The notes: a model not told the origin generated them from the sequence alone. A stretch of DNA of 64,000 nucleotides from Terrihalobacillus insolitus (GCF_028416575.1 NZ_JAMQKB010000001.1:62001-126000); one strand, 5' to 3'; positions 48,775 through 58,812 are shown, numbered from the stretch's first letter. A program made the numbers and translations.

Positions 48775-49833
48775 CTAGTTGTTCGCCGTATATTTCTTAA
48801 TTGCCGGCAAAATTTCTGTACCGATTAATTCAATATTTTTCATTAAACGTTCAAATGGTACACCACCGAAATCGATTTGGGCGATATAACGCTGATGACC
48901 AAATAGTTCATGCTGATAAAGAATTTTTTCAATGATTTCCTGGGGACTACCTATATTCATGACATTATGCGGATCTACACCCTGGGCAAAGTGCTGCTTC
49001 GGAAATCCTTGTCCGTTCGTTCGTTTCATCCCTTCATTTATATGAGGATACATATCTTTTAGAGCTTGCTGTGATGTTTCAGCCGCATAGAAAAAACCAG
49101 CCGTTGCAACCGGTAGCTCTGATGGATCAAAACCGCTATTTTGAGCAGCATCACGATAGGCATCAACCGTCCGTTTGAAAATAGTTGCAGGTCCACCTAA
49201 ATGAGCCATAAACATCGGAACACCAGCATTACCAGCCTTAATCGCACTAGCAGGTGATCCACCTACTGCACGCCAAATCGGCATTGAACCATTTTGCGGA
49301 CGCGGAAGAACCTCTGCATTCCTCAATGGCGCACGGAATTCACCACTCCAATTTACAACTTCTTCTTCATTAATTTTCAGTAACAAATCAAATTTTTCCT
49401 CAAACAACCCTTCGTAATCACGAACACTATAGCCTAATAAATCAAATAGCCCTATTCTTGAAGCACGACCAGCAACGATTTCCGCACGTCCTCCTGAAAT
49501 CAAATCAAGCGTAGCAAAATTCTCAAAGACACGCACTGGATCTGATGTGCTAATAATCGTAGAGGAGCTTGCTATTTTAATTTTTTCTGTCGCCTGAGCA
49601 ATTGCTGAAAGAACAACAGCATGTGCTTGCGTTGCAAAAAATTCCTGATGACTTTCCCCTACACTAAAAAAGTCAATACCAGCCTGATCGGCTAATTTAG
49701 CATATTCAATTATTTCACGAATGCGTTGTTCTGCAGAAATTCTCTCTCCTGTTAAAGGATTTGGCAAATGATCTCCTAGTGTATAAATGCCAAACTCCAA
49801 TCCTTTACTTTGATCAATACGATATTTTTCCAT
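48775..49833 (-). CDS. LLM-class flavin-dependent monooxygenase
   Basis: The 352-residue luciferase-like protein has a TIM-barrel with GIYTLGDHLPNP, YAKLADQAGIDFFSVGESH, IASSSTIISTSDPVRVFENFATLDLISGGR and IWRAVGGSP motifs. It likely oxygenates a sulfur, amine or aldehyde compound using FMNH2 from the co-transcribed reductase. The divergently transcribed HxlR regulator suggests induction by a reactive or toxic substrate. Confidence 0.9.
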   Translation of the reverse strand: MEKYRIDQSKGLEFGIYTLGDHLPNPLTGERISAEQRIREIIEYAKLADQAGIDFFSVGESHQEFFATQAHAVVLSAIAQATEKIKIASSSTIISTSDPVRVFENFATLDLISGGRAEIVAGRASRIGLFDLLGYSVRDYEGLFEEKFDLLLKINEEEVVNWSGEFRAPLRNAEVLPRPQNGSMPIWRAVGGSPASAIKAGNAGVPMFMAHLGGPATIFKRTVDAYRDAAQNSGFDPSELPVATAGFFYAAETSQQALKDMYPHINEGMKRTNGQGFPKQHFAQGVDPHNVMNIGSPQEIIEKILYQHELFGHQRYIAQIDFGGVPFERLMKNIELIGTEILPAIKKYTANN

Positions 49834-50066
49834 TTATTTTTTCACCTTTCTTTCTATATTGCATATTGCCTATTTTCTCGTCACCTGCGTATCACTAGTT
49901 AACTTCTACAACAAAATGAGCGAGTAATTCATTCTACTTTTCCTAAAGGTTTGTATCCAAATTAAGCGAAGAGATTCGATCTTTACCTCGTCTTTCCATT
50001 TACCCTTTTCGATGTTATTATAGATTATAATAACATATAGTATAAGTACGCACTTAAAAGTGGTAT

Positions 50067-50084
50067 AGTATCAAAAATGATACT
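50067..50084. promoter_or_regulatory. Palindromic operator before the HxlR gene
   Basis: AGTATCA-AAAA-TGATACT is a perfect 7-bp inverted repeat just before the ribosome site of the HxlR gene, in the divergent intergenic region. It is a likely autoregulatory binding site. Confidence 0.6.
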
Positions 50085-50098
50085 TAGGAGGAGTTAAA

Positions 50099-50446
50099 AT
50101 GGAAAAAGTACCCGAAGATTGTCGCGTAGAAGATGCTTTGAGTATTTTAGTTGGCAAATGGAAACCGATTATTTTGTTACATTTGTTGCAGGAAGGCACA
50201 AAACGTTTTAATGAACTTAAACGTAGCATGCCCGGAATCACGCAGAAAATGTTGACAAAGCAACTTAGAGAATTAGAGGATGAAGACATTATTAAGCGCG
50301 TTATTTACCCACAAGTCCCTCCCAAAGTAGAGTATTCCATTACAGAATATGGTAGGAGCTTAGAGCCAATTTTAGAGGCCATGCATGAATGGGGAATGAA
50401 GCATACATTGCATAAGATGGAAAAGAAGAATCAAAAGAGCTCATAG
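50099..50446 (+). CDS. HxlR-family transcriptional regulator
   Basis: A 115-residue winged-helix protein of the HxlR family: CRVEDALSILVGKWKPIILLHLL, FNELKRSMPGITQKMLTKQL and YSITEYGRSLEPIL are typical. A cysteine at position 6 (PEDCRVE) matches the N-terminal redox-sensing cysteine known from YodB/HypR-type members, so thiol sensing is possible. It is divergent from the monooxygenase-reductase operon, its probable target. Confidence 0.9.
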   Translation: MEKVPEDCRVEDALSILVGKWKPIILLHLLQEGTKRFNELKRSMPGITQKMLTKQLRELEDEDIIKRVIYPQVPPKVEYSITEYGRSLEPILEAMHEWGMKHTLHKMEKKNQKSS

Positions 50447-50524
50447 CAGACCACTGGTGAACACCACAATATTCACCAAGCTTGTCTTAGCTCTAAAACA
50501 AGCAGACTTATTCGTATGATACGA

Positions 50525-50564
50525 AAGGGAGCTTCTTTTTTTCTAGAGAAAAAGAAGCTCCCTT
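50525..50564 (+). terminator. Terminator after the HxlR gene
   Basis: Arms AAGGGAGCTTCTTTTT and AAAAAGAAGCTCCCTT around a short loop. Confidence 0.88.
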
Positions 50565-50592
50565 AAAGCGAACTCGTTTCAGCAAGCTTATA
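50563..50592. repeat. Dispersed repeat R2, short copy
   Basis: TTAAAGCGAACTCGTTTCAG then CAAGCTTA matches the first 28 bases of R2, directly attached to the preceding terminator. Confidence 0.6.
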
Positions 50593-50722
50593 CAATCGCC
50601 TCCCTACTTTCATTTTACCACTTTCAATTAACTTATTTCACCCAAAACAGAGGAAGGTGGTATTCTTCCCCACCTGTTTTTATTCCATAATCGCGCCCGA
50701 GTAATGAACAAGCAAATGAAAA

Positions 50723-51481
50723 CTAATCTTGATATATTTTTTGTGCTTCGTATTTAAATCCTTGGTTCTTATAATTTTGTTTTTTGTACATTTCCCTTGG
50801 GGTATCTTCTCCGTCAGCCACTAATATTACAACCTTCTCCGGAAATGAATCCATTACAAATTTTTGCAGCCGGCTTGCTATTCCTTTGTTCCGAAACGAC
50901 TCGTCAACAGTTAGATTATCGATTTCTACTGTTTCATTAGAGATAATGACATCTACATAGCCTGCTGGAGATCCTTTATAAAATGCTAAAACTTGCTGAA
51001 TATCTTGATCTTCAAACTGACGCTTTATAAGATCAGCCTTCTGCTTTGCAAATTCACTTCCAAACTCTAAGTCATTCGTATATTGTAGATCAAGAAGTAC
51101 TTTTAAATTTTTATCCGTCACTACTTGAATCTCTATATCTGGATTGTTTCTCACCGAAGGAAAGTCTTTCGGCTGAATAGCATACAATTCTAGAAAACCT
51201 ATTTCATAACCCATATCAGTAAGGTAAGCAGTTAGTTCTCCTGTTGGCTTTATATTTGTAGGAAAATAGAATTTCACATGCTTTTGGCCTCTCTTCAGAT
51301 GATAATCTCTTAGGTATTTTTCGACCTCTTTAAACTCAGTTAAAGACGGTAAAGTTTTAAATTCAATGAAATTACTGTCGTACCTGATTAACATCTCAGG
51401 ATAATGAAAATGTCTATAATGAGCATTTTCAGCCGCTATGTTTCCAAGTGTATAAATTTCTTCAAATGTTATTTGTTTCAT
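50723..51481 (-). CDS. GNAT-family acetyltransferase
   Basis: The 252-residue protein has a C-terminal GNAT fold (about residues 110-250) with the acetyl-CoA loop VDESFRNKGIASRLQKFV (Q/RxxGxG/A-like) and VDNLTVDES. The N-terminal half is a second, degenerate GNAT-like region, as in many Bacillus double-GNAT proteins. Substrate unknown. It is a single gene. Confidence 0.85.
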   Translation of the reverse strand: MKQITFEEIYTLGNIAAENAHYRHFHYPEMLIRYDSNFIEFKTLPSLTEFKEVEKYLRDYHLKRGQKHVKFYFPTNIKPTGELTAYLTDMGYEIGFLELYAIQPKDFPSVRNNPDIEIQVVTDKNLKVLLDLQYTNDLEFGSEFAKQKADLIKRQFEDQDIQQVLAFYKGSPAGYVDVIISNETVEIDNLTVDESFRNKGIASRLQKFVMDSFPEKVVILVADGEDTPREMYKKQNYKNQGFKYEAQKIYQD

Positions 51482-51667
51482 TTGTGTTCTCCTTTATTTA
51501 GGAGCTAGCCCCCTGTTTTACCCTAACAAAAGACATTAGATACACTCCTGATCTTGTTCCGATAAATGACCCGATTGATGTATATGGGTAACCGTTTTCA
51601 GTATAGAAATTTACTTCATTATAAAGAGCCTTTTCCTAAACGTGAATTGCTTCAAGTCACAGACACA

Positions 51668-51697
51668 AAAAAACCACCAATTATGTATTGGTGGAGA
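51668..51697 (-). terminator. Terminator of ssrA
   Basis: On the minus strand CCACCAAT/ATTGGTGG followed by TTTTTTTGTG; its first arm includes the CCA end of tmRNA. Confidence 0.85.
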
Positions 51698-52051
51698 CGG
51701 TGGGAATTGAACCCACGTCCAGAGATATCGCCACTCAGGCATCTACGAGCGTAGTTGGTATATTGTCATTCACTCACTGTTTGGCCTGCCAACAGGCTTC
51801 CCAGGAGCTAGCCTGATTCGTCTCTTCTGTCTGTCCCCAGGCGGAGAACGACAGCGTAGCCCGCTTCATTTGAGACCCTTCTATCTACCACACGGGCGAT
51901 GGTAGGAAGGATCCTTTAGTGCTACTTACGCAGCTGCTAAAGAGTAATTGTTTTCTTTGCCAGTTATATTTAGGCGAGTAACGTTTAACGAGCCGTAACC
52001 TCGACCCGCAGCCTGAGCTCGATCTACCCCTGTCGAATCCGTAACGTCCCC
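51689..52051 (-). ncRNA. ssrA: Transfer-messenger RNA (tmRNA)
   Basis: The 363-base RNA begins GGGGACGTTACGGATTCGAC and ends with a tRNA-like TGGGTTCAATTCCCACC arm and encoded CCA. The tag frame is at 51926-51961, coding GKENNYSLAAA then TAA, so the tag with the charged alanine is AGKENNYSLAAA. It rescues stalled ribosomes with SmpB, whose gene lies 154 bases upstream; RNase R, which degrades non-stop mRNA, is nearby. Apparent protein frames across it are spurious. Confidence 0.97.
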
Positions 52052-52205
52052 AAATAAAAAGAGTAGCCATTTATGCGATAACGAGGGAAACGGAAAGAAA
52101 ATCAAGCTATATTGCAAGTGATGTTATTATTATTTTATTTTGTTGAGACAATATCTATTATAACACATCACCAAAATATTTCAACCGAGGTTCACATGGA
52201 AACCT

Positions 52206-52670
52206 CTACCGATTATTATCCTTTAATGCACGATCCATATCGCGTTTTGCTTGTTTTCGTTTTAAATCTTCACGTTTGTCGTATTTCTTCTTCCCTCTTC
52301 CAAGGCCGATTAATACTTTTGCGACTCCATTTTTGATATAAATCTTAAGTGGGATGAGGGAATAGCCTTGCTGCTGCGTTTCACCAATAAGTTTATCAAT
52401 TTCTTTACGATGTAATAATAATTTTCTAGTCCGAACAGGATCATGATTGTAACGATTCCCTTGTTCATATGGGGAGATGTGTAAGTTATGCAGAAAAGCT
52501 TCTCCACGATCGACTCGTGCAAAGCTATCCTTTAAATTGACTCTGCCAGCACGGATCGACTTAATCTCCGTACCTTGTAATACGATTCCTGCTTCATATG
52601 TTTCCTCAATAAAAAAATCATGATTTGCTTTTCGATTTTGGGCAATAGCTTTTCCTTGACCTTTTGGCAT
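52206..52670 (-). CDS. smpB: SsrA-binding protein SmpB
   Basis: A 154-residue RNA-binding beta-barrel protein. Conserved [35 protein letters not shown] and the basic C-terminal tail ([20 protein letters not shown]) that enters the ribosomal mRNA channel are present. It partners tmRNA encoded just downstream. Confidence 0.97.
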   Translation of the reverse strand: MPKGQGKAIAQNRKANHDFFIEETYEAGIVLQGTEIKSIRAGRVNLKDSFARVDRGEAFLHNLHISPYEQGNRYNHDPVRTRKLLLHRKEIDKLIGETQQQGYSLIPLKIYIKNGVAKVLIGLGRGKKKYDKREDLKRKQAKRDMDRALKDNNR

Positions 52671-52763
52671 AACCAGTTCCTCCTCTTGCTCCGTGTGAAC
52701 ATTTTAACAGAAAAGCGACTTGATTCCAATATCGGTGTGTTTTTAATTTCCATCAAAGCAGAT

Positions 52764-52804
52764 GCGCCGCTTATCATTTGGTGACTTTTGAACATCCTTT
52801 TATA
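52764..52804. repeat. R1 left-end fragment, inverted
   Basis: GATGCGCCGCTTATCATTTG then GTGACTTTTGAACATCC is the reverse complement of the first 40 bases of R1. It lies between smpB and a divergent GNAT gene. Confidence 0.65.
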
Positions 52805-52872
52805 GACAAAGAAACGTGATTCATGAGAAAATATTTGTTGTTGTGTAATAATTTAAAGCGGAAGGTGTACAT

Positions 52873-53736
52873 ATGGTGGAACAGCAGCTGATACAAATAC
52901 GAAAACTAACAATGAATGATTATGATGCTTTTAAACAAATGAAGACAAGTGTAGAGGATGACTACATTGTCCGAATTTTCCCAGACCTTATCCATTCCGA
53001 AAATCAAATTTTATATGGACTGTTTAGTGGGGAAACACTTTTGGCTATGGCTGGTTATACGCTATTTCCAGGTGGCTTAGCCATGCTAGGCAGACTGCGA
53101 AGCAACATGCATTTTTTGTCAAATGGGCATGCAACCGATCTCCTTACTTACATAATGGAGAAATTGCGTCAGGATCCCTCCGTTATTTGGATTGGGGCTA
53201 ATACAAACGAAGGAAACGCACCAGCAAGACGGGTATTAGAAAAATTAGGACTGGCACCAATAACTACCCTTTATTCCCTCACAATTAAGGATAAGAAGCA
53301 CATTCAAGGGGTCGATGGTCCAATTTGGACAAAAATTGACTCTATTAAGCAAAAAAGAGAGTTGCTACTTTCTGTGCAGAACAATGATTTAGGTGGGGTC
53401 TTCCCTTTCGAATGCTACTACCCGCTTCCACTCGTTGATTCATTGATTTCTGATGCGTATTTGGAGGACTCTATTTTTTACCAAAGTCCTGATCAAAAAC
53501 GATTTCTCACGATCAAAAAGGATCGAAAAGATGAGTGGTATGGTCATGTGAAGTATTTTTGGAATGACCATTTTGAAACACCAGGATTTTGGAATACCGT
53601 TTTTTCGTACTTAACGAAACAATCAGATGAAATCGGAATATGGATCGATTTTTCCAAACAAGGATTCCATCAAATTCCGAATCGAGCTGGTTTTGATGTA
53701 GAGGATCCGTGGATGTTATATGGGCAATTTAAATAA
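52873..53736 (+). CDS. GNAT-family acetyltransferase
   Basis: A 287-residue protein with an N-terminal GNAT domain (IRKLTMNDYDAFKQMK, ETLLAMAGYTLFPGG, IGANTNEGNAPARRVLEKLG) and a C-terminal half of unknown kind (about 150-287, Trp- and Phe-rich). The substrate is unknown. It is transcribed opposite to smpB and converges on rnr. GCGGAAGGTG upstream is the ribosome site. Confidence 0.82.
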   Translation: MVEQQLIQIRKLTMNDYDAFKQMKTSVEDDYIVRIFPDLIHSENQILYGLFSGETLLAMAGYTLFPGGLAMLGRLRSNMHFLSNGHATDLLTYIMEKLRQDPSVIWIGANTNEGNAPARRVLEKLGLAPITTLYSLTIKDKKHIQGVDGPIWTKIDSIKQKRELLLSVQNNDLGGVFPFECYYPLPLVDSLISDAYLEDSIFYQSPDQKRFLTIKKDRKDEWYGHVKYFWNDHFETPGFWNTVFSYLTKQSDEIGIWIDFSKQGFHQIPNRAGFDVEDPWMLYGQFK

Positions 53737-53903
53737 ATGATCGATCGTTTCACAGGAACTGACTTTACTTGAGGTATGTTTGACGATTCATGCTTTATTC
53801 GCTGAATTTGCATTTCACATGAACGAATTGGTATTCGATGTGACATATCTCCCATATAGATGTGCACGCATTTAAAATACGACAAATACGAGCGCCACCG
53901 TTC

Positions 53904-53934
53904 AAGAGGGTATCCCATTTCAGGATACCCTCTT
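53904..53934. terminator. Bidirectional terminator between the GNAT gene and rnr
   Basis: Arms AAGAGGGTATCC and GGATACCCTCTT around a 7-base loop, between convergent genes. Confidence 0.9.
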
Positions 53935-53936
53935 CG

Positions 53937-56216
53937 CTATTTTTTCTTTTTTGATCTTGTCTTCTTTTTCTTGTTCCCACCATTTTTGCCCTTATGTGCT
54001 TTGCCTTTACTAGCTGGTGGAGCTGCGTTTGTTCGTTTTGCTTTGATCACTTTTGGACGTTCTGGTGCGACTCGTTCTTTTCTTGGTTTCATGCCAACTA
54101 CTTCAAAATCAATGACACGTTCATCGAGATTTACATTGACAACGCGGATGGTTATTTCATCCCCGATCCGAAAGACGTTGCCTGTCCGTTCACCGATCAT
54201 TGCATATTGACGATCTTCAAAATGGTAATAGTCATCCGTCAAATAACTGACATGAACGAGTCCTTCAATCGTGTTTGGCAATTCTACAAACAACCCAAAA
54301 CCAGTGACAGAGCTGATGACACCATCAAATTCTTCGCCAATTTTGTCCTGCATAAATTCTGCCTTTTTCAAATCGTCTGTTTCACGTTCTGCATCTACTG
54401 CGGCTCTTTCCATTTCAGATGAATGTCGTGCAATTTCGGGTAATCGGTCTTTCCAATGTGATTGTGTTTGATTGTCTAGTTTACCCTCAACTAAATATGT
54501 TCGAATGAGTCGATGGACCATTAAATCTGGGTACCGACGAATTGGTGATGTAAAATGGGTGTAAAAATCTGTTGCCAATCCAAAGTGTCCAATCCCCTGT
54601 GGATCATATTTTGCTTGTTTCATCGATCGAAGCATTAACTTAGAAATAATCATTTCTTCTTGTGTGCCCTCTACTTCATCTAACACAGCCTGTAATGCTT
54701 GGGGATGCACTTCATTTGATGTGCCTTTAACGACATAGCCTAAATTGGCGATAAACTCAAAAAAATGTTGGAGCTTCTCAGGATTTGGATCCTCGTGAAT
54801 ACGATGAATAAATGGGACGTCTAACCAATGAAAATGTTCTGCTACCGTTTCATTTGCTGCTAACATAAACTCTTCTATCAACTTTTCTGCAACCGACCGT
54901 TCACGTATTACAACATCTTTTGCTTTTCCTTCATCATCTACGAGAACCTGTGCTTCCTTAAAGTCAAAGTCGATTGCCCCTCGATTCATACGTTTCTGAC
55001 GTAATACTGCAGCAAGTTCTTCCATATCCTTGAACATTGAAACTAAAGGATCGTACTTCTGGATGAGTTCCTCGTCTTCCTCTACCAAAATTTTGTTCAC
55101 ATCACGATATGTCATGCGCTCCGTCGTTTTTATGACGCTTTGAAAAATTTCATGATTGACCACGTCTCCTTGTGGACTTATCTCCATTTCACAGCCTAAT
55201 GTTAGTCTGTCCACTTGTGGGTTAAGGGAACAAATACCGTTCGACAAACGGTGTGGAATCATTGGAATAACACGATCAACTAAATAAACACTTGTCCCGC
55301 GTTCTTCAGCTTCTTTGTCAATTGGCGAATTTTCGTCCACGTAATAACTAACATCTGCAATGTAGACCCCCAACTTATAGTTTCCATTGTCCAAACGCTT
55401 AACTGTAACGGCATCATCTAAGTCTTTCGCATCTGCTCCGTCTATCGTAACGATCGTTTCATCACGTAAATCCTTTCGATTCGCGATCTCATCTTGGTGA
55501 ATGGTTTCTGGGACGTTGTTCGCATGCTCCATTACTTCTTCTGGGAAATCAACTTTAATTCCATGCTTATGAATAATGGAAATGATGTCTATTCCAGGAT
55601 CGTTTTTATGTCCTAGAATTTTGATAACTTCACCTTCTGCACTCATCCGTGCCTCTGGATATTTCGTGATTTTTGCAATAACCTTATGTCCATCAACTGC
55701 ACCCATTGCTGCACTTTTTGGAATAAAAATATCATTTGGAATTCGTTTATCATCTGCAATAACAAAGCCAAAATGGCCGTTGTCATCATACGTTCCGACT
55801 ACTTCGGCTGACGCACGTTCTAGAATCCTTATGACAGAGCCTTCAGGACGTTTGCCTTGCTCATCTCTACCGTCAATTCGAACGAGTACGGTATCATTAT
55901 TCATTGCGGAGTGTAAATCAGAGTGGTTAATATATACATCATCCTGGTCTTCCTGATCAGGAATTAAAAAGGCAAATCCTTTTGCGTGCATTTGTATTTT
56001 TCCGCGAATCAAATTCATTCGTTCTGGTGGGCCATATCGATTTTTACGTGTACGGACAAGCTCCCCTGCTTCCTCTAATTCATTCAAACTTTTCATCAAT
56101 AGCTTGAATTCCTCAGGATCCTTCAATTCTAATATTTCCTCTATCTCTTGAACAGATAGTGGTTTAGACGCATTTTCTCGAAAATAATTGGCGATCTCTT
56201 CTTTCATTTCGTTCAT
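53937..56216 (-). CDS. rnr: Ribonuclease R
   Basis: The ~759-residue 3'-5' exoribonuclease has an N-terminal winged helix and cold-shock domains ([17 protein letters not shown]), the RNB catalytic domain ([14 protein letters not shown] with the metal aspartates), an S1 domain ([17 protein letters not shown]) and a Lys-rich C-terminal tail ([14 protein letters not shown]). It degrades structured and non-stop RNA with tmRNA-SmpB. ATG 56216 is preferred; GTG 56237 starts within the ribosome-site stretch GGAAGGTG. Order secG-est-rnr-smpB-ssrA is conserved in Bacillaceae. Confidence 0.95.
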   Translation of the reverse strand: MNEMKEEIANYFRENASKPLSVQEIEEILELKDPEEFKLLMKSLNELEEAGELVRTRKNRYGPPERMNLIRGKIQMHAKGFAFLIPDQEDQDDVYINHSDLHSAMNNDTVLVRIDGRDEQGKRPEGSVIRILERASAEVVGTYDDNGHFGFVIADDKRIPNDIFIPKSAAMGAVDGHKVIAKITKYPEARMSAEGEVIKILGHKNDPGIDIISIIHKHGIKVDFPEEVMEHANNVPETIHQDEIANRKDLRDETIVTIDGADAKDLDDAVTVKRLDNGNYKLGVYIADVSYYVDENSPIDKEAEERGTSVYLVDRVIPMIPHRLSNGICSLNPQVDRLTLGCEMEISPQGDVVNHEIFQSVIKTTERMTYRDVNKILVEEDEELIQKYDPLVSMFKDMEELAAVLRQKRMNRGAIDFDFKEAQVLVDDEGKAKDVVIRERSVAEKLIEEFMLAANETVAEHFHWLDVPFIHRIHEDPNPEKLQHFFEFIANLGYVVKGTSNEVHPQALQAVLDEVEGTQEEMIISKLMLRSMKQAKYDPQGIGHFGLATDFYTHFTSPIRRYPDLMVHRLIRTYLVEGKLDNQTQSHWKDRLPEIARHSSEMERAAVDAERETDDLKKAEFMQDKIGEEFDGVISSVTGFGLFVELPNTIEGLVHVSYLTDDYYHFEDRQYAMIGERTGNVFRIGDEITIRVVNVNLDERVIDFEVVGMKPRKERVAPERPKVIKAKRTNAAPPASKGKAHKGKNGGNKKKKTRSKKKK

Positions 56217-56261
56217 CAATTGCTCACCTTCCTTCACATTTTGTTTTGCTTTTATTATGTC

Positions 56262-57005
56262 TTATGACCATTCGAGTGATTCTAAAAACCGAAAGATATC
56301 TTCATGAAGCTGTTCTTTCTCCTTGTCGAGTGTGATCACATGGCCAGAATTCTCATACCATTTCATGTCCTTCTGCTCTGACTCTACATTTTCATATATG
56401 TAAGTGGCACTTTTCGTATTAATCATTTCGTCTTTTCTAGCCTGCACAACAAAAGTCGGCGTATAAATGTGATCAATATGATTTTTTACCTCTGTAATAA
56501 GTTCACCAAGTCCATGAAACATGTCCTGTGAATCTTGTAGTAGTATTTCAATTTCCTTGTCAATCGTTTCTTCATTCTTTTGTTCCAATTGTTTATATTC
56601 CTTTGCAAATGTTTGAAATCCTTTTGTCAATTGAGTTTCATTATCAAAAAACATTGGTGCACACATCGGAATGACTGCTTTAATTTGTTCTGAATATGCC
56701 AAACGTAAGCCAAGTACACCTCCAAGAGATAAGCCAGCTACGGCAATTTGTTCATAACCTAATTCTCGTAAATCATTTAATGCCTGCTGAACATCCTTCC
56801 ACCATTGATCTTGGTTTGTTTGAATCAGTTCTTCTGGCGGGGCTCCGTGTCCACGATAGATTGGAGCATGGCAGGTATATCCTTTTTTTTGTAAAAACCG
56901 ACCGAGCATCCGGACATCTGCTGTATGTCCAGTAAATCCGTGTAAAAGTAAAACCGCTCTTGAACCTTCCTCAAACGTGAATGGTTGTGGTTGTTTGATT
57001 CGCAT
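56262..57005 (-). CDS. est: Carboxylesterase (Est30 family)
   Basis: A 247-residue alpha/beta hydrolase. The oxyanion region is LLLHGFTGH, the nucleophile GLSLGG (Ser about 93), the acid in QARKDEMIN and the histidine in SGHVITLD. It matches the Est30-type carboxylesterase encoded between secG and rnr in bacilli. It hydrolyses short-chain esters; physiological substrate unknown. Confidence 0.92.
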   Translation of the reverse strand: MRIKQPQPFTFEEGSRAVLLLHGFTGHTADVRMLGRFLQKKGYTCHAPIYRGHGAPPEELIQTNQDQWWKDVQQALNDLRELGYEQIAVAGLSLGGVLGLRLAYSEQIKAVIPMCAPMFFDNETQLTKGFQTFAKEYKQLEQKNEETIDKEIEILLQDSQDMFHGLGELITEVKNHIDHIYTPTFVVQARKDEMINTKSATYIYENVESEQKDMKWYENSGHVITLDKEKEQLHEDIFRFLESLEWS

Positions 57006-57178
57006 GATTGATGCTTCCCCCTTACGTGCACTTTAAGAATGTATAAGTTATTGTCGAATTTAAGTAGAATAAACGTTATCACATGTACCTATTTTTGGAA
57101 AATGCGTGTTTTTCTAATTCCTGTTATATCCTCTCTTTTAATTATTGCCCTAAATGGAAAAACGTAAACTGTATGAAG

Positions 57179-57207
57179 AAATCCCTCACCATAATGGTAA
57201 GGGATTT
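57179..57207 (-). terminator. Terminator downstream of secG
   Basis: Arms AAATCCCT and AGGGATTT with inner ACCAT/ATGGT lie between repeat R1c and the est gene. Confidence 0.7.
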
Positions 57208-57233
57208 ACTACTTCTAGTCTATTTAACTAACT

Positions 57234-57389
57234 AGAGGATGTTCAAAAAGTCACCAAATGATAAGCTGCGCATCTCTTCGTTGGCTTGTTTTTCCGTTAC
57301 TCACGTATTAAAAGCATACGTTCCGTTACTCAAAACTACGCCGCCTCGACCTGCTTGCTTCTAATTTGCCGACTTTTTGAACACGCACT
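57234..57389. repeat. Dispersed repeat R1, copy c
   Basis: A 156-bp copy with left end GTTCAAAAAGTC (57241-57252) and right end GACTTTTTGAAC (57371-57382). It shares ACCAAATGATAAGCTGCGCA and CTCAAAACTACGCCGCCTCG with copies a and b but lacks their middle block. Its outer edge is one base from the secG stop codon. Confidence 0.8.
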
Positions 57390-57390
57390 A

Positions 57391-57621
57391 CTATAGAATA
57401 AACCCAACTGTAAACGTTAGAATAAACAAAAGCACTCCTGTGACGACGGTTGCTCGATGTAATACAGCATCAATCCCACGTGCCTTTTGTTTTCCAAATA
57501 ATTGTTCAGCACCACCAGAAATTGCTCCAGAGAGTCCTTCGCTTTTCCCTGATTGTAATAGTACCAATACGATGAGTACAATTGCATCAATAACTAATAA
57601 CGTAATCGCAACTCCATACAT
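57391..57621 (-). CDS. secG: Preprotein translocase subunit SecG
   Basis: A 76-residue protein with two membrane helices flanking the conserved loop LVLLQSGKSEGLSGAISGG. SecG assists SecYE in protein export. ATG 57621 after AGGAGGTG is the start; the frame is open further upstream. Repeat R1c abuts the stop codon, so the mRNA 3' end must run into the repeat. Confidence 0.95.
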   Translation of the reverse strand: MYGVAITLLVIDAIVLIVLVLLQSGKSEGLSGAISGGAEQLFGKQKARGIDAVLHRATVVTGVLLFILTFTVGFIL

Positions 57622-57767
57622 GTTGCGTACACCTCCTAAACGCACAAATACATAATGATAATGTAGCATAAATGGTCAAGAGATACAAGCTGAATTTTTT
57701 CGGTGGAATGTCTTTTTAGATAGGTATATGATGATAAAAAGATTATATTTACTTGGAGGAATGTTCG

Positions 57768-58697
57768 ATGGACACTACAGATCATTGGTTAGAAGCGAAA
57801 GATCAACATCAAATTCGAGTCAAAAAATGGACAAAGCAAGAAACGAACCCTAGGGCTATTGTTCAGATTTCCCACGGTATGGTTGAACATATTAATCGCT
57901 ATGAGCCTTTTGCCACTTTTCTTGTCCAGCATGATGTATTTGTTTATGGTAATGATCACCGTGGGCATGGAGAAACAGGAAGAAAAAATGGGGTAATGGG
58001 ACACCTTGCCGATGAAAATGGATTTGATTTGGCAACGGATGATCTTCATCGTGTAACAACGTTAATCAAAAATGATTTCCCAAACACCCCTATTTTCCTT
58101 TTCGGTCATAGTATGGGATCGTTTCTTGCAAGAAGGTATATTCAACAATTTAGTCAGGATATTGACGGTATCATCCTTTCTGGAACAGGTCATCATCCAG
58201 GAATAATGAATAAATTTGCTAGATTATTAGCGAAAAGAGAAATGAAACGGGCGAATAAGCTTGGCCCTTCGATGTTTTTGAATAAGCTAACCTTTCATTC
58301 CTATAACAAACGCATTGATAACCATCAAACACATTTTGATTGGCTAACAAGGGACGAAAAACATGTTCAAGATTATATAAATGATCCAGAAACTGGATTC
58401 GTACCAACGGCAACATTTTTTTATGATCTATTTATCGGGTTTGATAAGATCTATGATATATCAAGAGTCAAGAAAATAAGAAAAGATCTTCCATTTTTAT
58501 TCATTAGCGGAGAAGAGGACCCAGTTGGCAATTATGGCAAAGGGGTTCGAGAGGTAATAAAAGCGTATAAAAATCAAGGGATTCTTGACATTGAAGCTCA
58601 GTTATATGAAGGCGGACGCCACGAAATGTTAAATGAAATCAACAAAGAAGCGGTATATGAAGATATATGGAATTGGATCGTGAACAAAATAGAGTAA
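57768..58697 (+). CDS. Alpha/beta hydrolase, monoacylglycerol lipase-like
   Basis: A 309-residue serine hydrolase of the lysophospholipase/monoacylglycerol lipase type: SHGMVEHINRYEPFA, NDHRGHGETG, nucleophile GHSMGSFLARRY (Ser about 114), acid in SGEEDPVG and histidine in EGGRHEMLNE. It would hydrolyse mono- or lysolipids in the cytoplasm or at the membrane. Start ATG 57768 after TTGGAGGAA. It is divergent from secG. Confidence 0.88.
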   Translation: MDTTDHWLEAKDQHQIRVKKWTKQETNPRAIVQISHGMVEHINRYEPFATFLVQHDVFVYGNDHRGHGETGRKNGVMGHLADENGFDLATDDLHRVTTLIKNDFPNTPIFLFGHSMGSFLARRYIQQFSQDIDGIILSGTGHHPGIMNKFARLLAKREMKRANKLGPSMFLNKLTFHSYNKRIDNHQTHFDWLTRDEKHVQDYINDPETGFVPTATFFYDLFIGFDKIYDISRVKKIRKDLPFLFISGEEDPVGNYGKGVREVIKAYKNQGILDIEAQLYEGGRHEMLNEINKEAVYEDIWNWIVNKIE

Positions 58698-58759
58698 TAA
58701 AGAAGTAATTCTTTTACCGCCTTTTTCTACTAATTTCGACAAAACATTGACGGCATTTC

Positions 58760-58789
58760 TTGAAAATACACCTAGATTAGGGGTAAAAT
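58760..58789 (+). promoter_or_regulatory. Possible sigma-A promoter of ptsHI
   Basis: TTGAAA, an 18-base spacer and TAAAAT precede ptsH by about 100 bases; the mini R1 repeat would then fall in the untranslated leader. Confidence 0.45.
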
Positions 58790-58812
58790 AATGAGAGGAA
58801 CTGATTGTTTAT

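Noticed and set aside
51885-52117. Protein frames over the tmRNA gene
   Set aside because: They coincide with ssrA; the structure and tag frame explain the sequence fully.
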